DNA of 64,000 nucleotides from the NCBI GenBank assembly GCA_026168455.1, contig CM047425.1, positions 27,273,058 through 27,337,057 of the forward strand, written 5' to 3'. Positions 12,852 through 24,737 of this stretch are shown here, in pieces. The DNA comes from Theocolax elegans (lineage: Eukaryota > Arthropoda > Insecta > Hymenoptera > Cerocephalidae). Below the pieces are notes generated by a model that was given only the letters and a program-made list of their open reading frames with translations, was not told the origin of the DNA and made no database searches. The first letter of the stretch is position 1. The number at the start of each line of letters is the position of its first letter. The position numbers and the translations under genes were made by a program.

Positions 12852-12900
12852 AACGATGTTTTACACAAATCAACACATGTTTAACGTGTAAAACATCGTT
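12852..12900 (-). other. Perfect 15-bp hairpin in gypsy-1 leader
   Basis: AACGATGTTTTACAC at 12852-12866 pairs perfectly with 12886-12900 across a 19-nt loop. Confidence 0.7.
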
Positions 12901-14306
12901 TAAATAGATACTGAGTGAAAATATATCTTTCATGTAAGAAAACATTTTTGGAAGAAACGAACACTCGGGAAATGTTCGTTGCACTCGTATCACTAAACGA
13001 TAGCCCAAGTAAATAAACTGCCCTCTTAGCTTGGGAAATTGCCGATAACGCTTCCCGTTGCGCAACATTCGATCGTTCACTAAAATTTTCCCTGCGCCCA
13101 CGTGTTTTATTTTCTTATTATTTTACGCACGTTTTATAATTTTTATAAATAATAAACATGAACTAAGTTAAGCTAATTAATATGGTAATTAGAATTGCGT
13201 TAAAATACTAACGTTGGAGTCGCATTTTGAAAAACCTCGCATTAAAATACACACTTATACTGGAATAAAAATTAGAATCAATTAAATTAAAATTGAATCA
13301 AAATTCTATTTAAATGATGTTAAACAATACTATAATATTATATTTAATCAAGTAACTGTATCTAGCATGGAATTCAAACTTTTGATCAAAAAGAACAATA
13401 GTAATAAAAATTTAATTATCTATTCCTACAAATAAAATTTCGCACATCACAATATTTATTCCAACATTTATTTAAACAAACCTTACATAAAATTACACAA
13501 TACCCCAACTCTAATTGCAAATGTACTTACATCTATCTATACCAATTATTTACGGATAAAACACAAAATACATGTACAATTATGTAAAATTTTAAAAAGC
13601 AAGAATTCTGTACAATTACCGCACACATATATATATATATATATATATTTATTATTTTTCTAAAAAGGACCAAGCACATTTTAATGCGACCGAAAATTCG
13701 AATTTTTCTTCTTCCAAAATTGTTTACAACAATTTTAATTATAAGTTTACATATTCATAAACATTTTAAAATTATCAAATAAATAAAATACTTAAAATTT
13801 ATAAAAATCGAAGAAAAGTTCGAAAATGCACTCCCACCATTTTTTTTTGTATCTATCGAATAGAGATAAGCGCATAGGTATTTAAAGGCGGAGAAAATAC
13901 GGCCCCGGACTAATTGTCGGTAGTCCATAGGCTCGACAGTTTTCCACTGTCTCTCCTACGGGCAACAGGGCATTTTATTTTTTTTTGATTGATTACATTT
14001 CTCGCTGCATTTTGTATTTTCTTCGCTCGTGTTGAAATAGTAACTAATATATACATATATATATTCGACTATTCATATTTTCCGGCGAATTAAATCAACA
14101 TCGAAGCGAAAGGGACTTAGCGTACCTGGTTATTCACTGTATAAGGTAAAATAAATATTGTAATAATTAAAACTAACCCCTTAATTTTTTCTTTTATATA
14201 AAAATACCTTGGTTGGACAAAAGCGTGGATCTCGCAGCTGCTCTGCAAAGTCTACCCTTTTGTTCCATTTTTGCACCTCTCCTATTTCTCTAACGCAGAG
14301 AAAGCC

Positions 14307-15774
14307 GGATTCGCTGCTGTTCAACAAATCCTGGTTTTGACGAGTGTTATATACGTACATATATAACTTAGAGTAGCGCTGCCGTTCAGCATTACCTTTT
14401 GAGGCCTCCTTTCTGTGTTTTCTCGTCTAATTTTCAGACAAATAATAGGAGAGTGCTGTTGTTCAGCACCTTCTATTGTTATTGTCACGCATCTCTTTCT
14501 TTCTCTCTCTTTCTCTCTCTTTCTCGCTCACCGCCGATCGTACTCCCTAGGGCCAGTGCGACGCTCGGAGTCTCTCTCTCTCTCTCACTCTAGCCCGTAC
14601 AATTGCTCCGGAGTAGACCCGACGCAACGAGGAGAGAAGTAGCCATTTTGGACCATTGCCCCTACTCTCCCTCGGCGCGGCACGCGTCCACTTGCCGTAG
14701 CAAGCAGACGCCCATCGTTCCTTCTCTCTCTCGACCCCTCTCTGTCTAGCCAAGCGCAGTAGCGGAGCTTGGGGTAGAGATGGGCCCGTTTAGTCTGTCT
14801 CTCTCTCGCGTATACGGAGACCCCTTCTGGTCTCTCCCTCTCTCTCTCTCTTACTCTCGCTCCGTTCCTGGCCTAGCCTAGCGCAGTACCAGCGAACGGA
14901 TAAATTTAAGTTAAAATAGGAGTAACCCTTCCTGGTTCATCTTGAGACTTCTGTTATACATAAATATCCGGTCATAGTCGGATTCGTATACAAGAAAGGA
15001 GAGGAAAATTAAATAAGCCCCTCCTGGCGTTTTCTTTTCGTACCACACACACACACACCCACACACACATAAATATATACATATATATATTTACACCTAC
15101 AGTCAAGGTGCATAATTTCGACGGGAGGCGCAGCCACTCTGCATCAACCGTTGGAAGTGAGGTGCAAGGACTACGCTGCCGCACAGCAGTGTTCTGCACT
15201 TCAACCTCGCTGCTGTTCAGCAAGGTCTTGTACTAAAACTTCGCTGCCGTTCAGCGGGGTTCTGCACTTTTACTTCGCTGCCGTTCAGCAAAGTTGATGT
15301 CTAATATCACGTAAATAGGAACCGCTGCAGTTCAGCGAATCCGACTCTACGTGACCACACACACTTATTACATTCTCTCTCTCTCTCCCCCCTTCTCGAC
15401 TAACCTCTTTACGCCAGTGCACTTGCCACGGCAATCTAGCCTAGCGCGCACCCTCTCTCTCTCTCTGTTCCCTCCATTCGTCCTCCCCCTAGGGCCGGTC
15501 CGACGCTCGGAGCGCAGACCTCGCCATCTAGGGCTTTCTCCCCCTTCCGCCTCAGTCCTATCTGGTGCGCGTGCACTCCTAGCGATTGCGGGACTCACGC
15601 ACACTCGGTAGAAGTGGTAAAGTAGGACCCCCCTCTCTCTCTCTCTCTTTTCCCTCTATTCCCCTGTCTATACCTTTCTCAATCTCTTTGTTCCTTTTTA
15701 AAATACACATATATGCGTATACGTAAATGTATATATATTTATATATATACGTTTACGTATTTATAATTTTATAT

Positions 15775-15806
<32 letters not shown>

Positions 15807-16145
15807 TCATTGTATGGACAGAGTTGTCGTGGCTCTTAGGTTCCCTCTTTCACCACTCTCTTCCTTGCCCGTTCTCGATTTTTGCGCCGCTGTTCTGCAT
15901 AAAATTCATAAGAGAATTCCTTATAGAGACGCTGCCGCCCAGCGAATCTTCCTCCCACTCCAATCGCTTCGCTCGACGTCTCTTCGTTGAATTTGAGTCC
16001 GCTGCGCGGTCACACATTCAAAACGAAGCGATCGAATAAGCCATATCTATCTTATTGTTCGAATCGCAGTCGCTCTGCAATTTGAGAATAAGATAGACGA
16101 AACCAACTTTAGAATTTCCAACGTTTCGCCGCTGTTCGGCAAAAC
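14307..16145 (-). other. Array of related small hairpins in gypsy-1 leader
   Basis: At least nine sites share a stem ending in GCTG/CAGC around a 5-nt loop, which on the element's sense (minus) strand is usually AACAG or AACGG: 14307-14331, 14373-14395, 14453-14469, 15204-15226, 15237-15261, 15272-15294, 15323-15337, 15926-15948 and 16123-16145. Outer stem bases differ between sites yet stay paired (GGAT/ATCC, ACC/GGT, ACTT/AAGT, GTTT/AAAC), and at 16123 the core itself changes to GCCG/CGGC. A longer related hairpin lies at about 16045-16095. Several mismatches become G-U pairs when read as minus-strand RNA, though one site (15237) fits the plus strand better. Confidence 0.7.
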
Positions 16146-16331
16146 AATTAGCCCCGTCACACGACATATTTTTAACTAAACATTTTCGCGTCTCGGCCCC
16201 ATAATTACCTTTTTTTTATTGTTACTTATTATTAGTAAAAACGTAGAGTTAATAGAAATAAATAGAAGAGTTTTGTTTAATACATATAGAAGGGATCTAT
16301 TTTAATAGTTAAACCAGGCAAGAACCCACAA

Positions 16332-16363
16332 GTTAACGATACTAGCCGCTCGGTATCGTTAAC
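16332..16363 (-). other. Perfect 11-bp hairpin near gypsy-1 primer site
   Basis: GTTAACGATAC pairs with its reverse complement across a 10-nt loop. A further hairpin with stem ACGTTTGC/GCAAACGT follows at about 16412-16434. Both lie between the hairpin array and the primer-binding site. Confidence 0.7.
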
Positions 16364-16735
16364 AACAATTATTAACTTTAACTCCCGGGTCAAAATAATA
16401 ATAAAAACCCCGACGTTTGCCTTCTGCAAACGTTACACTAAACATAACTAATATGTGAAGCAGTGCAAATATCATTTAAAATAACAAACAAAATTATTTT
16501 TCCGTGCACGTGTTCAATTATATTAATTAATAAAAATGGCCGTCAAAATGGCCGACCGGCTTCTTCCGATGTGTGTGCGAGCTTGCTTGAAGGAGAGGAA
16601 AAGGCAATATGGCCGCTTATTTGCGTCGCGCTTTGACGCTTACAATATTTTTATTTTCGCTCGCTTTTAACTACTAAGGAAACAACGAAAAACAATAATA
16701 CTTTACGCCACTTTACGCAATATTAGTAAAAACAA

Positions 16736-16750
16736 CCACGTTGGGCGCCA
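16736..16750 (-). promoter_or_regulatory. gypsy-1 tRNA primer-binding site
   Basis: On the minus strand TGGCGCCCAACGTGG begins one base after the end of the 5' LTR (ending GTTACA). It starts with TGG, complementary to the tRNA CCA end, as expected for the minus-strand primer. Confidence 0.85.
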
Positions 16751-16751
16751 A

Positions 16752-18291
16752 TGTAACGCTGCACAGGGGATCAGGGTGCAGGTTAATGAGAATCAGCAAT
16801 TAACATAAATAAAATAAGTATTTATTATAAGATATAACTATGGGGTAGGCGCAGCCGCGTTATTACGCGACACCTAATCCGATAACTCGCGGGTTATTGC
16901 TAATTACTTGGAGCCGTGCTCCGCTGTTACTATCCCGGTTCGCTGTAGGGGAGAGGAAGGGGAAGGATGGGACGGATGGGATGCTCGCACGCACTTTCTG
17001 CGGTACTCGGCGGTACCGTCAGCAGGGGAGTAATGATTCACCAACCTTTACGACGTCTCCGGCACAGGGTTGCCAGATGGCAATTTTTTCTCTTTGTTGC
17101 TCTTGCTTAATAAACATCAATATAAGTAAGAGAGAAAAGGAAAAAAAATCGCCAACTGGTCACTCTGCTCCGGCACACCAGGTTGGGACGCTATTGCTCT
17201 CTCTCTCTCTCTTTCACACGCACTCGCTATTCTCCCCGACTTTCGAGGCACAGGACACGATGTCTCGCTATTGCCAAAGATTTGTCAGTTCAGGATGGCG
17301 GACCGTAGAGCTCTGCTTCTCGGCGTGCTCGAGAGCTCCGTGTTCGTACCGCGCGCCTGCGCAGTACTTACTCGTGCGCGGTACCTCGATCTCACGTCAC
17401 GCGAGCGGGTCGAGTGCCGCTGTTTTCAGGCTGTATCGGTACAAATCGGCTGTATGGTGATGATGACCTGGTGCTGTTTCCGTCTCGGAGATTGTATACT
17501 TCTTCCTAGGTAATTATTACCTCATTCCTTCTAGCGTTATTCACTAAGTTGTACGGGGTGAGTTTCAGGTACGAACTCACCCGCCGCCGCATCGCTGCTC
17601 GGGGCCGATTCACCCCTCTCCTCGACGACGTCAACTTCGGTGACCGATAGCCTCTTCGTCTACAGCTCCAGGTAAATACTTTGTCGTGGGGATTACGCAA
17701 GTATGCATATTTATTTTATATACTGTGAAAGAGGTCATATATATACGTTGTTTACGTATGACAACCTAACCTCATTCTGCTCTATACTGTTCCTTGTACA
17801 GCTGTAGTATTTATATACAGCTGTACATGCATTTCCTTCTCTTTGTCTTCTGCCTATGGCTATTTATCTTCTTCCTTACTCCTTACCCTCTTACTGCGTA
17901 CTTGTTCTTATTAAGTATCTCTTTTACAGCTGTATCTTGCTTGGCGTTGAATTTCTTCAGCTTCCTGCCTGGATACCGCCTCATCGCCTTGACTGCTATA
18001 CTGTGACGCTTCGGAGGGTCCTGGAGGCTTTCTGGTGATCGCCTCCCTTTGAGTATCCTGCTTGCAGTGTCAGATTCGGAGGAGCCCACCTGATAATCTG
18101 AGCTCGCTCAAGGTCCTCATCGCCAGGGCCACCTTAGTATTTGTGTGCCGTGCTTGGGAAGCGGTATGTGAGGGTAGGCAGGGCTTATTTACTGTGCGGG
18201 TAGGTAGGTGTAGGGAATTATATATGGGAAGGTAGGTGTTCGTTATGGGTTTGATAGCTCGCTTTTGACATGTGCAAAGCACATTGTCACA
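16752..18291 (-). repeat. gypsy-1 5' LTR, full length
   Basis: This runs from TGTGACAATGTGC to GCGTTACA on the minus strand (about 1540 bp), directly before the primer-binding site. It contains GC-rich and CT-rich tracts absent from the shortened 3' LTR. The ORFs predicted inside it have no protein motif. Confidence 0.85.
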
Positions 18292-18619
18292 TAGATACAC
18301 GAAAACAAAACATCATGAATTGTCACACGAATAATAAAAATAGGAAAACATTGTGAATACAAATTAAAAACAAATATCATAAATACAATTACCTGAGTTA
18401 TACTTCTATAATACATGTTAAATTTACAATTTAAATCTATACAATTTCTATCGCGAATGTGTCATAAATGCAAACCTGATATCTCGTGTAACCAACGTTA
18501 TATGTATTGCAACTTCTATATACAAGTGCTATGCGGACGTCCGCATAAGTACATGAATGTCAGTATTAGTCTACTTACGTTTCCGAAGGTGTCCACAGAA
18601 CTTTACTTTTATTAACATA
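18292..18619. other. Unassigned AT-rich spacer
   Basis: I see no gene or repeat that I recognise between the gypsy-1 LTR and the Tc1/mariner-like terminus. Confidence 0.5.
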
Positions 18620-18621
18620 TA

Positions 18622-18773
18622 CAGGGTGTTCTAAAATTCATTCCGTTAATTTCGCACAAATATACAGCTCGAAAATCTAAACAACTTTTCTATCTGACAA
18701 ATTTCGATTTGAAGCTTATTTTCTAAGATATTATTAATTAAACATTATTAATTCGAGCCAATCAGAGCGCGCC
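18622..18773 (+). repeat. Left terminal inverted repeat of Tc1/mariner-like element
   Basis: It starts CAGGGTGTTCTAAAATTC after TA and is diverged but alignable along its length to the reverse complement of 29535-29687. Confidence 0.75.
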
Positions 18774-18858
18774 AGTCGGCGATGGGCGGTGCAGTGAGAC
18801 CGACAGCGGTAAGTGGAGGGAGCGCCCGGAGAGGGGAAGCATATTGGTTGATTCATTT

Positions 18859-20754
18859 GTTATTCAACACGTTAATATGCGACAAAATTAAGAGAATCGG
18901 GAGATTAAAAAATGGCCGACAAGGAAATGCCAAGCCTTATTATTTCATTATTTAATTATTTAATTGTTTAATAAATGAATTAATTATTTAATTATTTAAT
19001 AAATGAAACAGAATTTTGTAATTAAATTCGAAATGTTAATGTTAATTATTATATTAAAAAACTAATTATTTAGCTGTTTATTTAACAATTTTTTAATTAT
19101 TCTGAATAACTTGACAAGTATAATTTTTTTTACTATAATATAACACAGTCTATTTCATTTAAGTGGATTGAAAATGTTGAAAAGTTACTGTTAAAATATT
19201 AGTCTATTCGATGAAATTGTTCCTGGGATATCCTATCTATTATGGAAAAAAAACTCAGGGTATAGAGTCTCTTATAATTAATTAAAATAGTACCCTAGTA
19301 GAAATCTGACAATAAATGTAACAATTTAAATTGTCTTTTTTAGTATGATTGATAAGTGATATTAATTATAATTAATAAATTTAGATATTCTGAGATCTGT
19401 CGTAATTAATAAAACCCTAAATAACACTATTTGGTGAAAAAATTATAAAAATCCAATTCACAAGTTTCATTGGCTACATATTCATACACATTTAATACAA
19501 GTTCAAAGTGAAAAAGATATTAAAACCCAATTAACAAGTTATATTGGTTACATTAAACTTAGCTTCAATTAATAATTTACTTAAATTTTCTTAAAATTAA
19601 GTTTTACTAGGTATATGATAGTTTTGTAAAATTTCATTAATGACATTAAATAAACATTGTATAATTCAATTAGTTAGGTTTAATAAAAAGTTTATTCAGG
19701 ACAATAATTTTTGAATAAAAATGTTGGTTTTATGGAATGGGTACTCAAGTACTAAAACTGTCTATTTTCAATTTTTTCATTTAAGATACAATATTTATAC
19801 AATATGTTTACTTTATTATATCTTTGGTTTGAATCAAGATCCCATATTAAATTAAATTTTGTTGATAAGCTATTGTTTCAAAGAATAACCTTTTTTTTTA
19901 TTTTAACGTCGCTCTTTTTATGCTCCCAAATTAGTGCTAATCAGCGACGGAGGTTATACGATATCTTTGTTAAGAAAGCACTTGTTGAAAATACATTCCC
20001 CAGTGGTGCTTGTATCAATCAGCCGGGGCAGGGAATCGAACCTGGGACCTCCAGATTCCGAGCCCGACGTCCTACCAACCGAGCCATCGCAAGCCTCACA
20101 AAGAAAAACATTTCTTGATTTTTTAAACCAATTTACTTATTATTAACTTTTAATTTCATTTTTTTGGCCAATTTATATGTAGCATAACCCTAGTAAAAAT
20201 GTAACATTTAAGGTTAAAAACTCTAATGTTGCCATTAATTAGGCATTTATTGGGTATTTTATGGTAATTGGCCATTTTCTGACTTAAAATTGTTACATTT
20301 ATTGTCAGATTTCTACTAGGGTACTATTTTAATTAATTATAAGAGACTCTATACCCTGAGTTCTTTTCCATAATAGATAGGTTATCCCAGGAACAATTTC
20401 ATCGAATAGACTAATATTTTATCAGTAACTTATCAACATTTTTAATCCACTTAAATGAAATAGACTGTGTTATAATATAGTAAAAAAAATTATACTTGTC
20501 AAGTTATTCAGAAAAATTAAAAAATTGTTAAATAAACAGCTAAATAATTAGTTTTTTAATATAATAATTAACATTAACATTTCGAATTTAATTACAAAAT
20601 TCTGGTTCATTTATTAAATAATTAAATAATTAATTCATTTATTAAACAATTAAATAATTAAATAATGAAATAATAAGGCTTGGTATTTCCTTATCGGCCA
20701 TTTTTTAATCTCCCGATTCTCTTAATTTTGTCGCATATTAACGTGTTGAATAAC
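18859..20754. mobile_element. Foldback element 1, arms about 470 bp
   Basis: 18859-19328 is the near-perfect reverse complement of 20288-20754, starting GTTATTCAACACG. The loop (19329-20287) holds AT-rich sequence and a SINE. No transposase is encoded. Confidence 0.85.
19890..20098 (-). mobile_element. tRNA-derived SINE
   Basis: On the minus strand the head contains a pol III A-box-like TGGCTCGGTTGG (20075-20086) and a B box GGTTCGATTCC (20032-20042), 32 nt apart, in a tRNA-like context. The body ends in GAGCGACGTTAAAATAA and a poly-A tail. The flanks form a target duplication, CAAAGAATAAC at 19879-19889 against CAAAGAAAAAC at 20099-20109 (10 of 11). The 3' half is shared with the fragment at 2573-2644. 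It is not a functional tRNA gene: no complete cloverleaf is apparent and it has a SINE tail. Confidence 0.85.
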
Positions 20755-20760
20755 AAAAAA

Positions 20761-21980
20761 CTGGAATCGACAAGTATTTTGAATCTAACTCCCATATTTT
20801 CTCTACTTATTTATATTTTATTACACCTTTTTTATATATTCCATAATAGTTTTCTGCAATTGAAAATATTGAAATCAAAAACACCTTCCAAGAAGGTGTC
20901 AAAACCCGCAAGTATTTTGTGTTGACACCTTTTTTATATGTAACAAATATTTAACATTATGTATATATATATACAGTTTCTGCAATTGAAAGTACTGAAA
21001 TCAAAGCGGTATAATCGACAAGTATTTTGTATATATTACCGTAAATTTGTGATTAATTAAACATTTACATATATTTCTTAAACTCCAGAAAAAGTTCTGC
21101 AATAGAAAGTACTGAAATCAAAGCGGAATCAACAAGTATTTATATTTTAAAAATACATATATCTATTAAAGTAAAAACAAACATTTTTTCAGAAAAGCAT
21201 CCTACAAATTTACATTTCAATTCTAGTCCTGTCATGTCCTACAAACAATAAATAAATAATTTTTTAATAATTTTATTAATTTCTGCAAAACTGATAAAAA
21301 TCAAATTTCTGACTTTTTTATTCTCTTTAAATACACAATGTCTATCCTTCCCGTGTCTTACAGCAATAGATAAATAATTTTATATAATAATAATATAATA
21401 ATAATGTGTATTTAAAGAGAATAAAAAAGTCAGAAATTTATTTTTTATCAGTTTTGCAGAAATTAATAAAATTATTAAAAAATTATTTATTTATTGCTTG
21501 TAGGACATGACAGGACTAGAATTGAAATGTAAATTTGTAGGATGCTGCTCTGAAAAAATGTTTGTTTTCAATTTAATAGATATTTGTATTTTTAAAAATA
21601 AATACTTGTTGATTTCGCTTTGATTTCAGTACTTTCTATTGCAGAACTTTTTCTGGAGTTTAAGAAATATATGTAAATGTTTAATTAATCACAAATTTAC
21701 GGTAATATATACAAAATACTTGTCGATTATACCGCTTTGATTTTAGTACTTTCAATTGCAGAAACTGTATATATATATACATAATGTTAAATATAAGTTA
21801 CATATAAAAAAGGTGTCAACACAAAATACTTGCGGGTTTTGACACCTTCTTGGAAGGTGTTTTTGATTTCAATATTTTCAATTGCAGAAAACTATTATGG
21901 AATATATAAAAAAGGTGTAATAAAATATAAATAAGTAGAGAAAATATGGGAGTTAGATTCAAAATACTTGTCGATTCCAG
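20761..21980. mobile_element. Foldback element 2, arms about 577 bp
   Basis: 20761-21337 is the near-perfect reverse complement of 21405-21980, with a 67-nt loop and ends reading CTGGAATCGACAAGTATTTT. Within each arm a shorter motif recurs (TTCTGCAATTGAAAGTACTG, then GAAATCAAA and a CGACAAGTATTTT-like tail), plus a small palindrome ACACCTTCCAAGAAGGTGT. Related pieces lie at 22381-22550 (inverted) and 53990-54400. Confidence 0.85.
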
Positions 21981-23143
21981 TTTGATTTCAGTCCTTTCAA
22001 TTTCAAAAGCTTCATATATGAAGATTTGTAATATAAAAAAAAATATTTAATTAAAATTTAAAGAAACAGACAAAAGCTGGGAGTAATAATTAAAGTTATT
22101 TACTAGATAAATTTTATTTATAAAAAAAAATTATTTTTAGCAAAAATGTGAAATATTGAAAAAAAATTTAAAAACCGTGATTGGAAAATACCCATACTTA
22201 TGCGGATTTATGCCGTCTTGAAGGTTTTAAAAAAATGGACTAAGTAATTCTTTAATTTAACTACCGGATAAGTATTTTGAAAATATGTTTGGAATCCATA
22301 CCCATACGTGCGAATTACAAAAATTATAAATTAAACACTTTCTAAAAATAATATGTACAGATTTTTAGCTCTTTTTGGCCATTGTTACAAAATACTTGTC
22401 GATTATACCGCTTTGATTTAAGTACTTTTAATTGCAGAAACTTTATATATATAAAATGTTAAATATAAGTTACATATAAAATAGGTGTTAACACAAAATA
22501 CTTGCGGGTTTTGACACCTTCTTGGAAGGTGTTTTTGATAAATAAGTAATTTGTATTCAAATGGCAATTACATGAATGTACAACAAAATAAAAACAATTA
22601 AAAATGGTAATTTTTTGTCCAAAAATGAAAACAAAATTTGTGGCCTCCAATGACCTCCTCCCCCCTTTCAGTCCCCAGACTATTTGTATGTAGCACAATT
22701 CCCATTGATTTTTTTGTTATACATGTTAAATCCAAAAAGAACGTTTGCAAATTTATTTTAAAGTTCATTGTGTTAAAATGCTGTATTTCACTCAAGTATA
22801 GCTCTCTAATTTTTACTTTTCATAAAAGTCCGCATTATTACTTTATTAATTTATGTAATTTGATAAGCATTACTTTTTCGATTTATTTATCTGCAATGTG
22901 CAATAAATTTTACTCTAATACATTCATGCATATTTAAAAAAACTAAATTTTTAATCGTTTATAAATTGTCCACTTTTATAATACCTTTATTCTGCAAATT
23001 CCATAAAGTTTTCAAAAAAATATTATGAGACATCATTAAGTATGTCAAAATTAGAATTAATAAGATTATACATTATAAAGTTACAAGTGTGCTTCATACG
23101 AGTCTTGTTTGTCAATTACTTTTAAGTATTTTGTTCATTATTT
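21981..23143. other. AT-rich intergenic stretch with a partial foldback copy
   Basis: 22381-22550 repeats part of the right arm of foldback 2, including the AAGAAGGTGT palindrome. The remainder shows no feature I recognise. Confidence 0.5.
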
Positions 23144-23595
23144 ATAATTATTAAATGCCTTTTACACTTACCAAACAACTGACACATTGATTTTATTTAA
23201 ATATTAAAAAAGGTATTCAATAAATATATGTAAAGAGAACAATAACTTATCAACATTCTTTTAAATTATTTAAGTCAGTACATATAATACTATTAAGCAA
23301 TCATTTCACTTAACGTTGGAAAGAATATCATACTACATATGTTATAGTCCATATAATTATTAAATATTATGTACTTGGCAAAGTATCGAACACATATATT
23401 GGCTTTATATAGAAAATAAAATGATTATTCAGTAATTTTAATTAGAATAGAGAACGATCAAGCATCCACTTAATTAAAATCTATTGTTTTTTAAATTATT
23501 TTGGTCAATGTGGAAAACATTGAGATATCATGAGGGATTCATTATAAAAATACAAGCATAAGTCCCTTCAAATAATATAAACTTAAAGCAAACAC
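23144..23595 (+). repeat. Second copy of the Helitron promoter region
   Basis: This is about 450 bp, closely similar to the reverse complement of 52255-52705, where it lies just upstream of the OTU gene of the large Helitron. It includes the TATAAAAATAC box near 23545. Downstream the similarity stops and no OTU coding sequence follows, so this is a detached fragment. Confidence 0.7.
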
Positions 23596-23796
23596 ATCAA
23601 ATTATACAAATAAAATGAATTAATAATATAATAAATATAATTAAAATAATGTAATAATATACATTTATTTTTTGTGCAATTCTTATTAATATTATACTTT
23701 AAGATTAAAAAAAGTTATACCATCGCTTGCATGGAAATGAAAACATTGTTTTCATGGTTAGAATTTTATCAATGTTTGTCTTTCTCTCTCTCTCTC

Positions 23797-23896
23797 NNNN
23801 NNNNNNNNNNNNNNNNNNNNNNNNNNNNNNNNNNNNNNNNNNNNNNNNNNNNNNNNNNNNNNNNNNNNNNNNNNNNNNNNNNNNNNNNNNNNNNNN
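23797..23896. other. Assembly gap (100 N)
   Basis: Exactly 100 N follow a CT microsatellite. Reading frames drawn across it are artefacts, and the true distance and adjacency are unknown. Confidence 0.99.
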
Positions 23897-24708
23897 TGCC
23901 GGTCGTTTGCGGGGAAAATATCGCATTTTTAAGACCAAAAAGTAAAATAATAACAAAGATTGGCACCGAAAAGGACTGTAATCATATTTTTCCAGCTATT
24001 TTTGAGGTAGGCGGTGCATGGCACCAAGCCTCTCCAAGCATCACCGAAGTTAAAGCGCCACAAGTACTGCGTCCAATGACCGCACCAACTTGGAATTTCA
24101 AAAGTCTTAAGGACATTTTAGAAAATGGCATCTATACACAAGAAGATTTAGATCGTTTTCAAGAGCACGCCATCTTTCCGGCGGAAAGACCAGCGTTGCT
24201 GGAGGCTCTCGCTCGACGCATTAACGATCGATCATCACCTTCGCGAACTACTAATTTTCGCAATCTCCTTAGTGCTGAAGAACTCACAGAGTCCATAAAA
24301 TCGCAGTTCTCTAGTCTTTGGACCAAGTTTGAAAGATTTGGACAAGCTGCCGCGGGTGTGATAGCTGTATTGTGGATTATACAGGCGATAAAATCTGTTT
24401 TCGACGCTCTAATTCACGCATACACACTCTACACTATATACGGGTGGAGCCTACATCTTTTAGGAGCAATCACCGGATCAATTACACATTTATTAGTCAG
24501 TTTAGCCAAGCCAAAGAATGTGCAGCGCCCAGAGCCGAGCGAGACAGTCGATAAGAGTCAAGCCCTAAGACCTCGTACCGAAGAAATCCCGTTCACAGCG
24601 GTTTCTTATCATCCAAATTCATCTATAAATGAGTCGTATCCAACATCGAAGAGAAGTATTGACGACATAAGGAAGAAATTGTTAGCGCAAACCGCTACCT
24701 CTTCTTGA
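23897..24708 (+). CDS. Envelope glycoprotein-like ORF of a BEL/Pao-type element, 5' end lost in gap
   Basis: About 270 codons are open from the gap to the stop at 24708. The segment with YTQEDLDRFQEHAIF, followed by a membrane-proximal helix and a hydrophobic stretch (AAAGVIAVLWIIQAI, then IYGWSLHLLGAITG), resembles the C-terminal ectodomain, transmembrane region and short tail of class III-type glycoproteins that insect BEL/Pao elements have acquired from chuvirus-like viruses. The tail is Ser/Pro-rich and ends 29 nt before the LTR, the usual env position. The signal peptide and fusion region would lie in the gap. The family assignment comes from recognition, not a search. No pol of this element is visible. 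Confidence 0.65.
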
Positions 24709-24727
24709 ATCGTCGCGCTTTGATTCA

Positions 24728-24737
24728 AGGGTGGGGG
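24728..24737 (+). promoter_or_regulatory. Polypurine tract of BEL-type element
   Basis: AAGGGTGGGGG directly precedes TGTTATGTATAATC, the predicted LTR start, 20 nt after the env-like stop. Confidence 0.75.

Larger units (their letters stand above)
11658..16735 (-). other. gypsy-1 5' leader, 5 kb, non-coding and structured
   Basis: This spans from the gag ATG to the primer-binding site. No long ORF is credible. A 133-codon frame at 12700-13101 has no motif and overlaps a perfect hairpin. The gag-proximal part is AT-rich. The LTR-proximal part (14200-16450) has CT-rich tracts and many short stem-loops, described separately. Such a leader could hold packaging or internal-entry signals, but that is inference. 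Confidence 0.7.
3698..18291 (-). mobile_element. Ty3/gypsy LTR retrotransposon (gypsy-1), defective
   Basis: Read on the minus strand the order is 5' LTR (18291-16752), primer-binding site, a 5-kb leader, gag, pol (protease, RT, RNase H, integrase), polypurine tract and 3' LTR (4524-3698). The order RT-RNase H-integrase is that of Metaviridae. No env-like ORF lies between integrase and the 3' LTR. Gag and pol carry stops and a frameshift, the RT active site is altered, and a MITE interrupts gag, so this copy cannot move by itself. The leader is unusually long for the group. Confidence 0.9.

Noticed and set aside
12700..13101. 133-codon minus-strand ORF
   Set aside because: No motif, unusual composition, and it overlaps a perfect hairpin in the gypsy-1 leader; probably chance.
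20030..20098. Possible tRNA gene (A and B boxes on the minus strand)
   Set aside because: The region continues into a SINE body with poly-A tail and target duplication, and its 3' half recurs at 2573-2644.
23674..24708. 344-codon ORF starting at 23674
   Set aside because: It reads through 100 N; only the part from 23897 on is real sequence, and the upstream part is low-complexity.
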